From contig JAXMDB010000005.1 of the NCBI GenBank assembly GCA_046348995.1, positions 62,001-126,000 of the forward strand: a stretch of 64,000 nt of DNA. The letters run 5' to 3'. This document shows, in pieces, positions 36,314-44,153 of the stretch. The translations under genes were made by a program, and so were the position numbers. The number at the start of each line of letters is the position of its first letter. Within the stretch, counting starts at the first letter, position 1. The notes under the pieces are model-generated. The model searched no databases, was not told the origin of the DNA, and was given only the letters and a program-made list of their open reading frames with translations. The DNA comes from JANNSX01 sp046348995. Its GTDB lineage: Bacteria; Pseudomonadota; Alphaproteobacteria; Rhizobiales; Hyphomicrobiaceae.

Positions 36314-37155
36314 ATGACACGTGAATTAAAAGGCGGTGCCGTCATCGGCATCCTCGCGGGCGGCGGCGGCTTGCCGCTGGAGGTCGCGCTCTGTCACCGG
36401 CGGTAGCGCGTATCCACATCGTCGGCATCGCCGGCGAGGCGGACGCGAGCATCGAGAGCTACCCCGCACACTTGGTGAAGTGGGGCAGGGTCGGCGGCAT
36501 CTCCCGCGCGTTTGCTGCTGCGGGGTTGCCGCTCGATAGTCATCATCGAGGCGTGCATCGCCCCGATCTCGCCAACGCGGCTCGATCTCGAGCCATTCGC
36601 AATCTGCCGCTGCTGCCGAGCCTCAAAGTCGGCGGCGATGACAGCATCCCCGTCGACCATCAGGTGCGCTTCTTCGAGCGCGCGGACTGACGGTGCTCGG
36701 CGCCTGGCGGAGTTCGCGCCCGACCTCGTCGCGCCGAGGGCAGCCTCGGCCGGCATGCGCCTGCTGGGCGAGCATGAGCCGCGCGATATCGCCCGCGGCA
36801 CCGAGGTCGTGCGCACGCTCGGCCGGCTCGACGTTGGGCAGGGGCGGTGGTGACGCGCGGCTACGTGCTCTGCGTCGAGGCGGCCGAAGGCACCGACGAC
36901 ATGCTCGACCGCGCCAAGCGCCCTGGTGGCAATGGGGCGAGGGCAAGCGGCCGGGTGCTCGTCAAGATGGTGAAGCCCGGCCAGGAGCTGCGCGCCGATC
37001 TGCCGACGATCGGGCCGCGCACGATCGAGCTCGCGGCGGAAGGCGCGGCCTCGCCGGTGTCGCCATCGAGGCCGGCCGTGTTCTCTACTGCCGCGCGCGC
37101 AACCATCGCCGCGGCCGATGCGTGCGGACTATTCCTCGTCGGGTTCGCGGCCGAG
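36314..37155 (+). pseudogene. lpxI: UDP-2,3-diacylglucosamine pyrophosphatase LpxI, multiply frameshifted
   Basis: The start MTRELKGGAVIGILAGGGGL is typical of LpxI (DUF1009), which cleaves UDP-diacylglucosamine to lipid X. The rest is spread over all three frames. IHIVGIAGEADASIES is followed by GCRSIVIIEACIAPISP and NLPLLPSLKVGGDDSI. Next come LAEFAPDLVAPRAASAGMRL, YVLCVEAAEGTDDM and VLVKMVKPGQELRADLPTIG (catalytic-domain motifs), and finally AAADACGLFLVG. At least six frame changes are needed. Order and residues are otherwise conserved, so this looks like indel noise on a real gene rather than old decay. Confidence 0.8.
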
Positions 37156-38363
37156 ATGAGCTTCTGCACGACGAAGCAGACGCGGTGCCGGTTCCTGCGC
37201 GTCTTCATCGTCGCGGGTGAGCACTCGGGCGATCGGCTCGGCGGCAAGCTGATGCTGGCGCTGCGCGAGGTGACGGACGGCGCGGTCGTGTTTGGTGGGG
37301 TCGGCGCGACGCAGATGAGGCGCAGGGGAGCCAAACCCTGTTCGACCTCGCCGATGTCGCGTGATGGGCCCCCGCCATCGCCAAGCGCCTGCTGCTGCTC
37401 TATCGGCGCGTTCATCAGACGGTCGATGCCGCGGCTCGCTTTTCGCGCCTGACGTCGTGGTTATCGTCGACAGCCCGACCACGTGCATCCGATCGCCAAG
37501 CGTATCCGCAAGCGCAACCCACGCATTCCGATCGTCGACTATGTTTCCTCCGTCAGCTTCGGCGGCCCGGCCGCGCACGCAAGATGCGGCCCCATGTCGA
37601 TCATGTCCTGGCGCTGCTTCCCTTCGAGCCCGAGGCCCATCGGCGGCTGGGTGGCCCGCCCTGCACCTATGTCGGGCATCCGCTCGTCGAGCGGCAGGAG
37701 TGGATTCGCTCGCGCGATGCGGAAGGTCTACGGCGGCGGCTCGGTCTACCGGCGGATCGGCCCGTTGTCCTGGTCCTGCCCGGCAGCCGGCCGAGCGAGG
37801 TCGGTCGGCTGATGCAACCCTTCGGCGCGACGATTGCGCAGCTGTGCGATCGGGCCGGTCCGGTCTCCGTCGTTCTGCCGGTGGTCGAGTCGGTGAAACC
37901 GATGGTGCTGGCGGCGGTCGAGGCGTGGCCCGTGAAACCTGTCATCGTCGGGGGCGAGGAGGACAAGTTTGCGGCCTTTCGTTTAGCGCATGCGGCGCTC
38001 GCGGCCTCCGGCACGGTGACGCTCGAGCTCGCGGTCGCGGGCACGCCGATGGTCGTCGCCTACCGCGTCGAGCCGTGGATCGCCCCGGTACTGAGGCGCC
38101 TCATCAAGGGGCCGTCGATCGTGCTCGCCAACCTCGTGCTCGGCCGCAACGTGTTCCCCGAGTACATCCAGGAGCGGGCGACGCCCGAGCTCATGTCCGC
38201 GGCGCTCGCCGAACTCTTGTCGGACACACCCGCCCGCCGCCTGCAGCAGGAGGCGCTTGCCGGCATCGGCGAGCTACTCGCGCCGCCGGCGTCCAGCCCG
38301 AGCCTGGCGGCGGCGGAGATCGTCGTGGGGATGGGGCAGGGAGGACGCGGCGCGGCGACATAG
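37156..38363 (+). pseudogene. lpxB: Lipid-A-disaccharide synthase LpxB, frameshifted in its first third
   Basis: Glycosyltransferase that joins lipid X and UDP-diacylglucosamine. N-terminal FLRVFIVAGEHSGDRLGGK is intact. Frame changes follow between about 37315 and 37600 (TQM|EAQG, DLADV, RLLLLYRRVHQTVDAAAR, PDVVVIVDSP, HPIAKRIRKRNPRIPIVDYV are each in different frames). The usual SVWAW segment is garbled. From about 37584 to the stop (MRPHVDHVLALLPFEPEAHR onward) the frame is clean for 259 residues, including VLVLPGSRPSEV and the donor-site region. The gene is normally essential when LPS is essential. Confidence 0.85.
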
Positions 38364-38442
38364 TTGCGATCTGCATGGCGTTCTCCTGCGCGACGCCGGC
38401 GATCGAGCAGTTAGCCATTCGTGATTCCGCCTCCCACCCGTC

Positions 38443-38462
38443 ATGGTCGCGAACGCGACCAT
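38443..38462. repeat. Perfect 9-2-9 palindrome A downstream of lpxB
   Basis: ATGGTCGCG-AA-CGCGACCAT, a perfect inverted repeat with a two-base centre. It lies 80 bases after lpxB in the 247-base convergent gap before the FAD oxidoreductase. A similar palindrome lies 72 bases further on. Function unknown; possibly a mobile repeat or transcription-end structure. Confidence 0.6.
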
Positions 38463-38534
38463 CCACGGGAGCAAGAGGTGATCCGAGGCCGTGCCATCCG
38501 GCGTGATCGCGTTCGCACCCCGACCTCCTCGTGG

Positions 38535-38554
38535 ATGCTGACGTTCGTCAGCAT
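38535..38554. repeat. Perfect 9-2-9 palindrome B downstream of lpxB
   Basis: ATGCTGACG-TT-CGTCAGCAT, same length and geometry as palindrome A and also bounded by ATG...CAT, but with a different arm sequence. Confidence 0.6.
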
Positions 38555-38610
38555 GACGAAGGAGGGCGGTATGTGAGAGCGTGCCGCGAGTACCCCGAGT
38601 TGGTCCCACC

Positions 38611-39825
38611 CTACCTATTCTGCCGCCGATACCCCAAGCTCACACTCGCCGACGCCATCTCCGCGAGCCAGGCCGCATCGCGTGATCGCTCGCCGAACCG
38701 CGACGGATCGAGCGCGCTCACATCGAAGTCGGGCGTGCGGCCCAGCACCTGACTCGTGATCGCTTGGCCTGTCATCGCCGACCAGGTGACGCCGGCGGAG
38801 TTCAGCGCAGAGGCTACGAACAGCCCTTCGACCTCCGGGATCGGACCGACGAGCGGCAAGCCGTCCGGGGTGAAGCTCTCGGGGCCGTTGATGAAGCGGC
38901 GCACCGGCGCGGTGGCGAGTTTTGGAAACAGCGCGATGGCGCCTTCGTAGTTCGGCGCGATCTTGTCCGCATCCGGCTCGAACAGCGTGAAGGAGAACGC
39001 CTCGGGGATCGTCGCCGGGTCGCGGGTCTTCGCGTTCTCGTCGAAGAAGCCGACGAGGAAGCCGCCGACCTCCTCGCGCCCGTAGATAAGATGATCGGGT
39101 GCCACGAATGAGGGCGTCTCGCGCGGAAGGCGTGGGGCGACGTCGGCGATCAGGTACATGTGCTCGCACGGGTACTGGGCGAGCGACGCGCCGAGCGGCA
39201 GGAGCAAATTGCGAGACCACAGACCTGCCGCCATGACGACGACGTCGGCGGCGATCCGCTCGCCGTCGACGATGACGGCGGCGATCCGCCCATGTCGCGT
39301 CTCGACCGCCGTAACGGTTGCGCCCTCGCGGATCGTCGCGCCCGCAAGCCGCGCCCCCTTTGCGTAGGCGGCCGTGATGTCGGCGGGGTTGAGCCGCCCG
39401 CTCACCGGATTGAGCCAGATGGCCTTGGCCGCCGAGGGATCGAGGAGGGGATTGAGCCGGCGGGCCTCCGCGCCATCGATCCACCGCCCCTTGATGCCGC
39501 GCTCCTCCGCAACCTTGGCGAAGCCTTGGAAGATCTCGAGCGTCTCGCTGGAGATCGCGATGAACTGCCGGCCGGTCGTGAGCCAGCCGGTCTCCTGGCC
39601 GGTGAGCTTTGGCAAGCGCTCGACCGTCTCGAGCATCTGCAACACGGGCTGGTCGTGGAAATGCGACGGCTTCCAGGTGATGTTGCCGGCCGAGTGCCAG
39701 GTGGTGCCGGAGCCGAGCTTGTCGCGCTCGAGGAGCGTCACCTCGCCGGCCTTGGCCTCCGCCAAGTGGAAGGCGACGCTCGCGCCGATCACGCCGCCGC
39801 CGATGATGACGATTTTCCGGGACAT
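38611..39825 (-). CDS. FAD-dependent oxidoreductase (dimethylglycine/sarcosine dehydrogenase-like)
   Basis: 404 residues of the DAO family. The N-terminal Rossmann motif IVIIGGGVIGASVAFHLAEA is followed by GSGTTWHSAGN. The His (residue 44) aligns with the covalent-FAD histidine of dimethylglycine dehydrogenases and oxidases. A substrate-binding beta-sheet domain follows, and the C-terminal FAD segment FTPDGLPLVGPIPEVEGLFV. It lacks the folate-binding GCV-T domain of full DMGDH. The start at 39825 has a GAGGTGGAG site; ATGs at 39840 and 39879 are alternatives. Substrate is probably an N-methylated or secondary amino acid. Stands alone. Confidence 0.88.
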   Translation of the reverse strand: MSRKIVIIGGGVIGASVAFHLAEAKAGEVTLLERDKLGSGTTWHSAGNITWKPSHFHDQPVLQMLETVERLPKLTGQETGWLTTGRQFIAISSETLEIFQGFAKVAEERGIKGRWIDGAEARRLNPLLDPSAAKAIWLNPVSGRLNPADITAAYAKGARLAGATIREGATVTAVETRHGRIAAVIVDGERIAADVVVMAAGLWSRNLLLPLGASLAQYPCEHMYLIADVAPRLPRETPSFVAPDHLIYGREEVGGFLVGFFDENAKTRDPATIPEAFSFTLFEPDADKIAPNYEGAIALFPKLATAPVRRFINGPESFTPDGLPLVGPIPEVEGLFVASALNSAGVTWSAMTGQAITSQVLGRTPDFDVSALDPSRFGERSRDAAWLAEMASASVSLGYRRQNR

Positions 39826-39949
39826 GCTCCACCTCGCCATTGACCAGGCTTGATAGAGTGGATCATCGCAGCCTTGCACGTGCCGGCAAGCCGATTGCGG
39901 GTGGGGCAGCTATCGAAATGATGCCCGGCCCCACAATGCTGCAAGGTCG

Positions 39950-40900
39950 TAGCAACCATTATGTTGATGCTGTTTTTGTCTGCCAGGGTGTGCCGCGCTG
40001 GACGACTGTGTTTGCGTAGACGAGGCTTTCTGGCGCAGGCGACAGGCGGATTTGTGGGTTCGGCCGCGGGCGGTGAGGCGGGCGTAGGGTCGATGAGGGC
40101 CGTGTTCCAGTGGAATGCGGCGGGGAAGGCTGCGGCGTAGAGGGCGCAGGCGCGCGCGTCCACCGGCGATGTGGCGATGGCCGTTGTGCTTGCCACTGTC
40201 GTCGTCGAAGGGGGCGGGGCCGGCCAGCGCGCGCCTCCTCGCGCGGATCTCGCCGAGCTCCGGCATGCGGATGACGAGGCGATGGCGGTCCTCGCCGTGC
40301 CGGGGATCGAGCGGACGAGGTCGAGCGGCGCCAGGTCAGGGCTCGCTTTGAGCTCGGCGGCAGTGCTTCTTCTCGGCTTTGAGGAATCGCGGAAGGCAAC
40401 GTGCGCTTGCGGATATCGGCTTTGATTCGGGGGTCTCCAGGTGCTCGAGACGGCCCTGAAGCGGACGATATCCTCCTCGATCTGCTCGATGTAGGTGAGG
40501 TGGGAAGCGAGCTTTGCGGGGCGTTTATCGGGGGCTTTGCGGGCTTTCGGCCGGGCGGCGCACTGGGCGATGAGGCGGGCGTCGAGGCGATCGTTCTTGG
40601 CCGCTTGAGGTGTAGCGGGCGAAGGCCTTGACCTGCATGGGCTGGAGATGGAGGACGGTGGGGCCTTGGTCTCTGAGATGGGCGAGGACGCCTTGCTCGT
40701 AGCCGCCAGGCTTCGATGGCGGCGCGGCGGACGTTGTTGGCTTGAGGAAGCGGGCGATCTGGCGCAGCCTTCGGGCGAGTTGTCGGCTTTGGGGTTTTGT
40801 CGGAGGTATCGAGGGCGACATCGAGGGATGTTTGCCTGTATCGTCTGCGGCGGTGGTGGTAGATTGGCGCATCTTCATTCCCTGCCTTGTTGGCGAACCT
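39950..40900 (-). pseudogene. IS110-family transposase remnant
   Basis: Pieces of an IS110/IS1111 DEDD transposase in shifting frames. GGYEQGVLAHLRDQG and LHLQPMQVKAFARYT are followed by KNDRLDARLIAQCAARPK, containing the Asp of the catalytic centre. LASHLTYIEQIEEDIVR comes next, then MPELGEI, APFDDDSGKHNGHRHIAGG, a WNTALI segment and YANTVVQRGTPW at the C-terminus. Many frameshifts show it is inactive. It occupies the space beyond lpxB. Exact element ends were not found. Confidence 0.8.
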
Positions 40901-41131
40901 GAAAGTTCGGGCAACCATGCAGCAGATGAAGACACTGGTGCGATCGAGCTACGAAGCAGCCAGAAGCGGCTCAGGGCGGACACGATCCGATCGCCAGCGG
41001 CTCTGCCGCGGATGGCCGTCTGCGGCAGAGCGTTCCTTTTGAGGAACGGCGTGAGAATAGCAGAGGTTGATATAACAAGGGCGGACTGAGCGTTTTGCGA
41101 AGTCCACCATCACGAGCGCGGCGCTTGCAGC

Positions 41132-41157
41132 GGTGGACTGGACGCCCTCAGTCCACC
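41132..41157. repeat. Hairpin GGTGGACTG / CAGTCCACC
   Basis: A perfect 9-bp inverted repeat with an 8-base loop in the gap between the IS110 remnant and ctrA. Further copies of the AGTCCACC half lie nearby (41101). It could be an insertion-sequence end or a bidirectional terminator component. Confidence 0.45.
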
Positions 41158-41172
41158 CTACGTTCCCGCCCC

Positions 41173-41206
41173 AAAAACGCTGCGGGACCCTCAAGGGGTC
41201 CCGCAG
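41173..41206 (-). terminator. Intrinsic terminator of ctrA
   Basis: On the reverse strand a perfect 11-bp stem (CTGCGGGACCC / GGGTCCCGCAG) with a 5-base loop is followed by CGTTTTT. It lies 29 bases after the normal ctrA stop. This supports the view that the transcription unit was meant to reach the full-length end at 41235. Confidence 0.88.
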
Positions 41207-41234
41207 GTGTTTCAACCGATTGAGCGGTGGGGCG

Positions 41235-41930
41235 TCACGCCGCCACTGTCGTGTCTTCTGGGTTGCGGAGCACGTAGCCACGGCCCCACACCGTCTCGAT
41301 GTAGTGCTGTCCGCCGGTCGCTGCCGCGAGCTTCTTGCGGAGCTTGCAGATGAACACGTCGATGATCTTGAGCTCCGGCTAGTCCATGCCGCCGTAGAGA
41401 TGATTGAGGAACATCTCCTTCGTCAGCGTGGTGCCCTTGCGGAGCGAGAGGAGCTCGAGCATCTGGTACTCTTTGCCCGTCAGATGGACGCGCTGACCGC
41501 CGACCTCGACCGTCTTGGTGTCGAGGTTGACGACGAGATCGCCCGTCTGGATGACCGACTGAGCGTGACCCTTCGAACGGCGGACGATCGCGTGGATTCG
41601 GGCCACCAGCTCGTCTTTGTGGAAGGGCTTCGTCATGTAGTCATCCGCGCCGACGCCGAGGCCACGGACCTTGTCGTCGATGCCGGCCAGACCGGACAGG
41701 ATGAGGATCGGCGTCTGCACCTTGGAGACCCTGAGAGTCTTCAAGACGTCGTAGCCGCTCACGTCAGGCAAGTTCAGGTCGAGAAGAATGATGTCGTAGT
41801 CGTAGAGCTTGCCGAGATCGACCCCTTCCTCGCCAAGATCCGTCGTGTAGACGTTGAAGCCTTCGGACTGCAGCATCAGCTCGATGCTTTGCGCCGTGGC
41901 GCTGTCGTCCTCAATGAGCAAAACCCTCAT
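41235..41930 (-). pseudogene. ctrA: Cell-cycle master regulator CtrA with in-frame TAG stop
   Basis: An OmpR-family response regulator. Full frame is 231 codons, the length of Caulobacter CtrA. Receiver domain: MRVLLIEDDSATAQSIELML, phospho-acceptor Asp51 (IILLDLNLPDVSG), Lys in YMTKPF. The winged-helix domain starts near residue 125. Codon 184 (41379-41381) is TAG where the family has a Glu codon (GGMD-stop-PELKIIDVFICKLRKK). The same frame then continues without another lesion to a normal C-terminus (YIETVWGRGYVLRNPEDTTV). The truncated 183-residue product would lack the DNA-recognition helix. Explanations: point mutation, base-call error, or a second ctrA elsewhere. Confidence 0.93.
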
Positions 41931-42006
41931 CTCAGTCCCTCTGTCTTCGACCGTGTTTCGATCGCTCTGCTGCCCAGGCGGTCTCGCAACGAACCATTCA
42001 ACTAGG

Positions 42007-42041
42007 TTAATTCAGCCAACAACTTAACCTTCAGAAGTTAA
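42007..42041 (-). promoter_or_regulatory. TTAA-rich candidate autoregulatory region of ctrA
   Basis: Three TTAA tetramers occur in 35 bases, two of them arranged as TTAAC-CTTCAGAA-GTTAA, starting 77 bases upstream of the ctrA start. CtrA half-sites are TTAA, usually spaced by 7 bases. The spacings here (13 and 10) are not canonical, so this is suggestive only. Confidence 0.4.
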
Positions 42042-42429
42042 CAAACCCTAATCTCCGTGAAGATCCGTAAGAACTTTCACGTTGCTTCGACGGGCGGCCC
42101 GGATGAGGTCGAGCCAAGGTCGAGGCTAGGGTGACGCAACGGCGACGGGCGGGATCTCGTCTCAGCGCGCAAGCACCATCGATCATGGCGGCTAGCGCCA
42201 CGTCTCGGACGTGCCCTCAGGCGATGATGGGAAACTCCCTGCAGAGGACTCCGCTGCGCCCCGCATGCCGGCCTATGGCAAACCGGCACTCGAATCGTAG
42301 CTGCGAATCACCTGTTGATAAGTTGGTATCAGAATTCGCCCTGTGTCCCAATGGTCAGTTCGCAACAGATGGCGGGCGGTTCCGAGGGTGCTCTATGGTA
42401 AGTGCGGGAACGAGCAAAAGAAGTGTTAG

Positions 42430-42444
42430 TTTACCGTGACTTAA
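42430..42444 (+). promoter_or_regulatory. CtrA-box candidate upstream of fliJ-like gene
   Basis: TTTA-CCGTGAC-TTAA matches the CtrA consensus TTAA-N7-TTAA with one mismatch and correct spacing. It lies 166 bases upstream of the fliJ-like start. Confidence 0.45.
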
Positions 42445-42609
42445 TCGGTTCGTGGCATGATGGCAACGGTCGCGGACCGCCGTTTCGGCTGCCATTGAGG
42501 TTGCCTGACGGCGATTCGCCAAAGAACCAGCGTCCGTTTCGTCGCACGGCTTGGCATGTGCCTTGCATTTCGACCGGCAGGCGTTCGAGAAAGTTTGGGG
42601 TAGTCGAAC

Positions 42610-43020
42610 ATGAAGCCGCGCGAAAGCCTGTATAGAGCCCGCCAATTCGAGGTCGAGGAGAAGCGCCAGCAGGTCGCCGACCTCGAGAGCATGATCAATG
42701 ATTTCCGCCGGATGGCGGCCGATCTCGACCAGCAGATCGAGGCCGAGCACCAGAAGAGCGGCATCCGCGACGTCAATCACTTCGCCTATCCGCCCTTCGC
42801 GAAGGCCGCGCGCCAGCGTCGCGACAACCTCATGACCTCCGTCGAGGACTTGCTCGGCAAGCTCGCGGTGACCAAGCGGGATCTCGAGGGCGTCGAGGAA
42901 GAAGTGCGCCGCAGCGAGCAGGCCGGGGATCGCGTCGAGGAGCGCACGCGTTTCTCCCGCCGCCCGAGTGCGCGCGCGCGCCGGCCGCTGCAAGGCCCGG
43001 GACCTCAGCGCAGCGCCTGA
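42610..43020 (+). CDS. fliJ: FliJ-like flagellar export chaperone
   Basis: 136 residues, almost entirely charged coiled coil (RQFEVEEKRQQVADLESMIN). The alphaproteobacterial FliJ signature GIRDVNHFAYPPFAKAARQR lies in the middle. In flagellated relatives it is a soluble component of the type III export ATPase complex and is found next to ctrA and fliI. Here no fliI is adjacent. The C-terminal 30 residues are basic and low complexity. Start 42610 is preceded by a weak purine-rich site. Alternative: a coiled-coil protein of the same family in a non-flagellated strain. Confidence 0.75.
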   Translation: MKPRESLYRARQFEVEEKRQQVADLESMINDFRRMAADLDQQIEAEHQKSGIRDVNHFAYPPFAKAARQRRDNLMTSVEDLLGKLAVTKRDLEGVEEEVRRSEQAGDRVEERTRFSRRPSARARRPLQGPGPQRSA

Positions 43021-43104
43021 GGACAAAGACCGTCCACGCCTTGCACTGGCCCCCGCTCACCGATAAATGGCTGATCGAGCCATTTTCCGGGGGGATCGGG
43101 CGTC

Positions 43105-43656
43105 GTGGGGCGACTTTCGCAAGTTGTGGCTTGGGCTTCCGTGGCGTTCGCCGCCGGGGCCCTCTCCGCATGCGGGTCGGCGCCGACCGCGTCGGATCTC
43201 GGCGAGGTGTCCTCGATCCTCGCCCCCGAGAGCCCCGAGGTTCCCGGCAAGCCGGTCGAGGCCTATACGCGGGTCGCCCGGGGGCTGAAAGGCTGTTGGC
43301 TCGCGCCGACCGCACCGCTCGGCCTCGACAAAGGGTACGTGTTCGCCGCCGAGGCCGCTCCCGAGGACAAGGGAGGGAAGGCGTTCATCGTCATCTATGA
43401 GCGGACGCCCGATGGTGAGCGGGGCCTGAAGGCCTTCGCGGTCGCGCTCGAGCCGGATGGTGAGAACAGCAAGCTCGGCACGGAAAACTACCGCGTGCCC
43501 GAGCCGTTCGGAGCCCAAATGCTCGCCGATGTCCGGCGCTGGGCGGGAGGTGAATCCGGGTGTACGCCGATGGCGCCGGATTTCGCGCCGGTTGACGAGC
43601 AGCCCGCGGCTCCTGCGAGCAAACCCGGCAAGAAGACCAAGACGACGGCGACCTGA
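43105..43656 (+). CDS. Putative lipoprotein, function unknown
   Basis: 183 residues. The N-terminal signal peptide (VVAWASVAFAAGALSACGS) contains a good lipobox LSAC; processing would leave a lipidated Cys at about residue 23. The rest is soluble with a moderately conserved core (LKGCWLAPTAPLGLDKGYVF, FIVIYERTPDGERGLKAFAV) and a Pro/Lys-rich tail. No named family recognised. It sits between fliJ and the convergent sciP, 16 bases from the sciP stop. Confidence 0.75.
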   Translation: MGRLSQVVAWASVAFAAGALSACGSAPTASDLGEVSSILAPESPEVPGKPVEAYTRVARGLKGCWLAPTAPLGLDKGYVFAAEAAPEDKGGKAFIVIYERTPDGERGLKAFAVALEPDGENSKLGTENYRVPEPFGAQMLADVRRWAGGESGCTPMAPDFAPVDEQPAAPASKPGKKTKTTAT

Positions 43657-43671
43657 GCTCGCCGGTCGTCC

Positions 43672-43953
43672 TCAGCCCCCGCGATAGTCCTGAATACGGG
43701 TCGCCCGCAGGCCCGGGAGGCCATGGCGATCGATCGAGCGCTGCCACGACAGGAACTCGTCGACGGTCAGCCGGTAGCGCTCGCACGCTTCCTCGATCGA
43801 AAGCAGGCCGCCGCGAACGGCTGCCACCACCTCGGCCTTGCGGCGGATCACCCAACGCTTCGTATCAGTGGGAGGAAGATCGGCAATGGTCAGCGGGCTC
43901 CCATCGGGACCGATGACGTAGCGGACGCGCGCCCTGAATTGTTGCTCGGCCAT
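43672..43953 (-). CDS. sciP: CtrA inhibitor SciP (DUF1153)
   Basis: 93 residues, the same length as Caulobacter SciP. The family signature runs through most of the protein: VRYVIGPDGSPLTIADLPP, then TKRWVIRRKAEVVAAVRGGL and a helix-turn-helix (SIEEACERYRLTVDEFLSWQ). SciP binds CtrA and stops it recruiting RNA polymerase early in the cell cycle. Its presence 1.7 kb from ctrA makes a compact cell-cycle locus. Divergent from mnmA. Confidence 0.92.
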   Translation of the reverse strand: MAEQQFRARVRYVIGPDGSPLTIADLPPTDTKRWVIRRKAEVVAAVRGGLLSIEEACERYRLTVDEFLSWQRSIDRHGLPGLRATRIQDYRGG

Positions 43954-43982
43954 TGTACTCTTACATCCTGACCTGTTCGGAC

Positions 43983-44024
43983 CTTAAGCTAATGCAACGC
44001 GCTTAAGATCGTCCTAAACTTAAG
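43983..44024. promoter_or_regulatory. Three CTTAAG hexamers between sciP and mnmA
   Basis: CTTAAG occurs at 43983, 44002 and 44019, 30-71 bases upstream of the sciP start codon, in GC-rich DNA where this hexamer is rare. Each holds a TTAA half-site, and sciP is a CtrA target in Caulobacter. Spacing (13 and 11 between hexamers) is not the classical TTAA-N7-TTAA. Confidence 0.45.
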
Positions 44025-44153
44025 AGTAAGAATGCTGCAAAGGCCGTGCCAGAAATTCGACTTAACTTTTATGAACATTGGAAACGCAGCGGAAATCCAA
44101 GAAAACGAAGCCTTTATCGGGCCGGCCAAGGGCCCTATAGTGCCGCCGCTTCC

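Larger units (their letters stand above)
41931..42609. other. Divergent ctrA / fliJ-like intergenic region
   Basis: About 680 bases without a credible gene. It contains three TTAA motifs near ctrA (42007, 42024, 42038), with an inverted TTAAC-N8-GTTAA at 42024-42041. A TTTA-N7-TTAA CtrA-box candidate lies at 42430, and three GANTC sites, the CcrM methylation target, are clustered at 42247, 42292 and 42305. This is the expected content of a cell-cycle-regulated promoter region. Confidence 0.55.

Noticed and set aside
42355..43026. A 223-codon reverse-strand frame opposite the fliJ-like gene
   Set aside because: It follows fliJ codon positions only; the forward protein carries the family signature.
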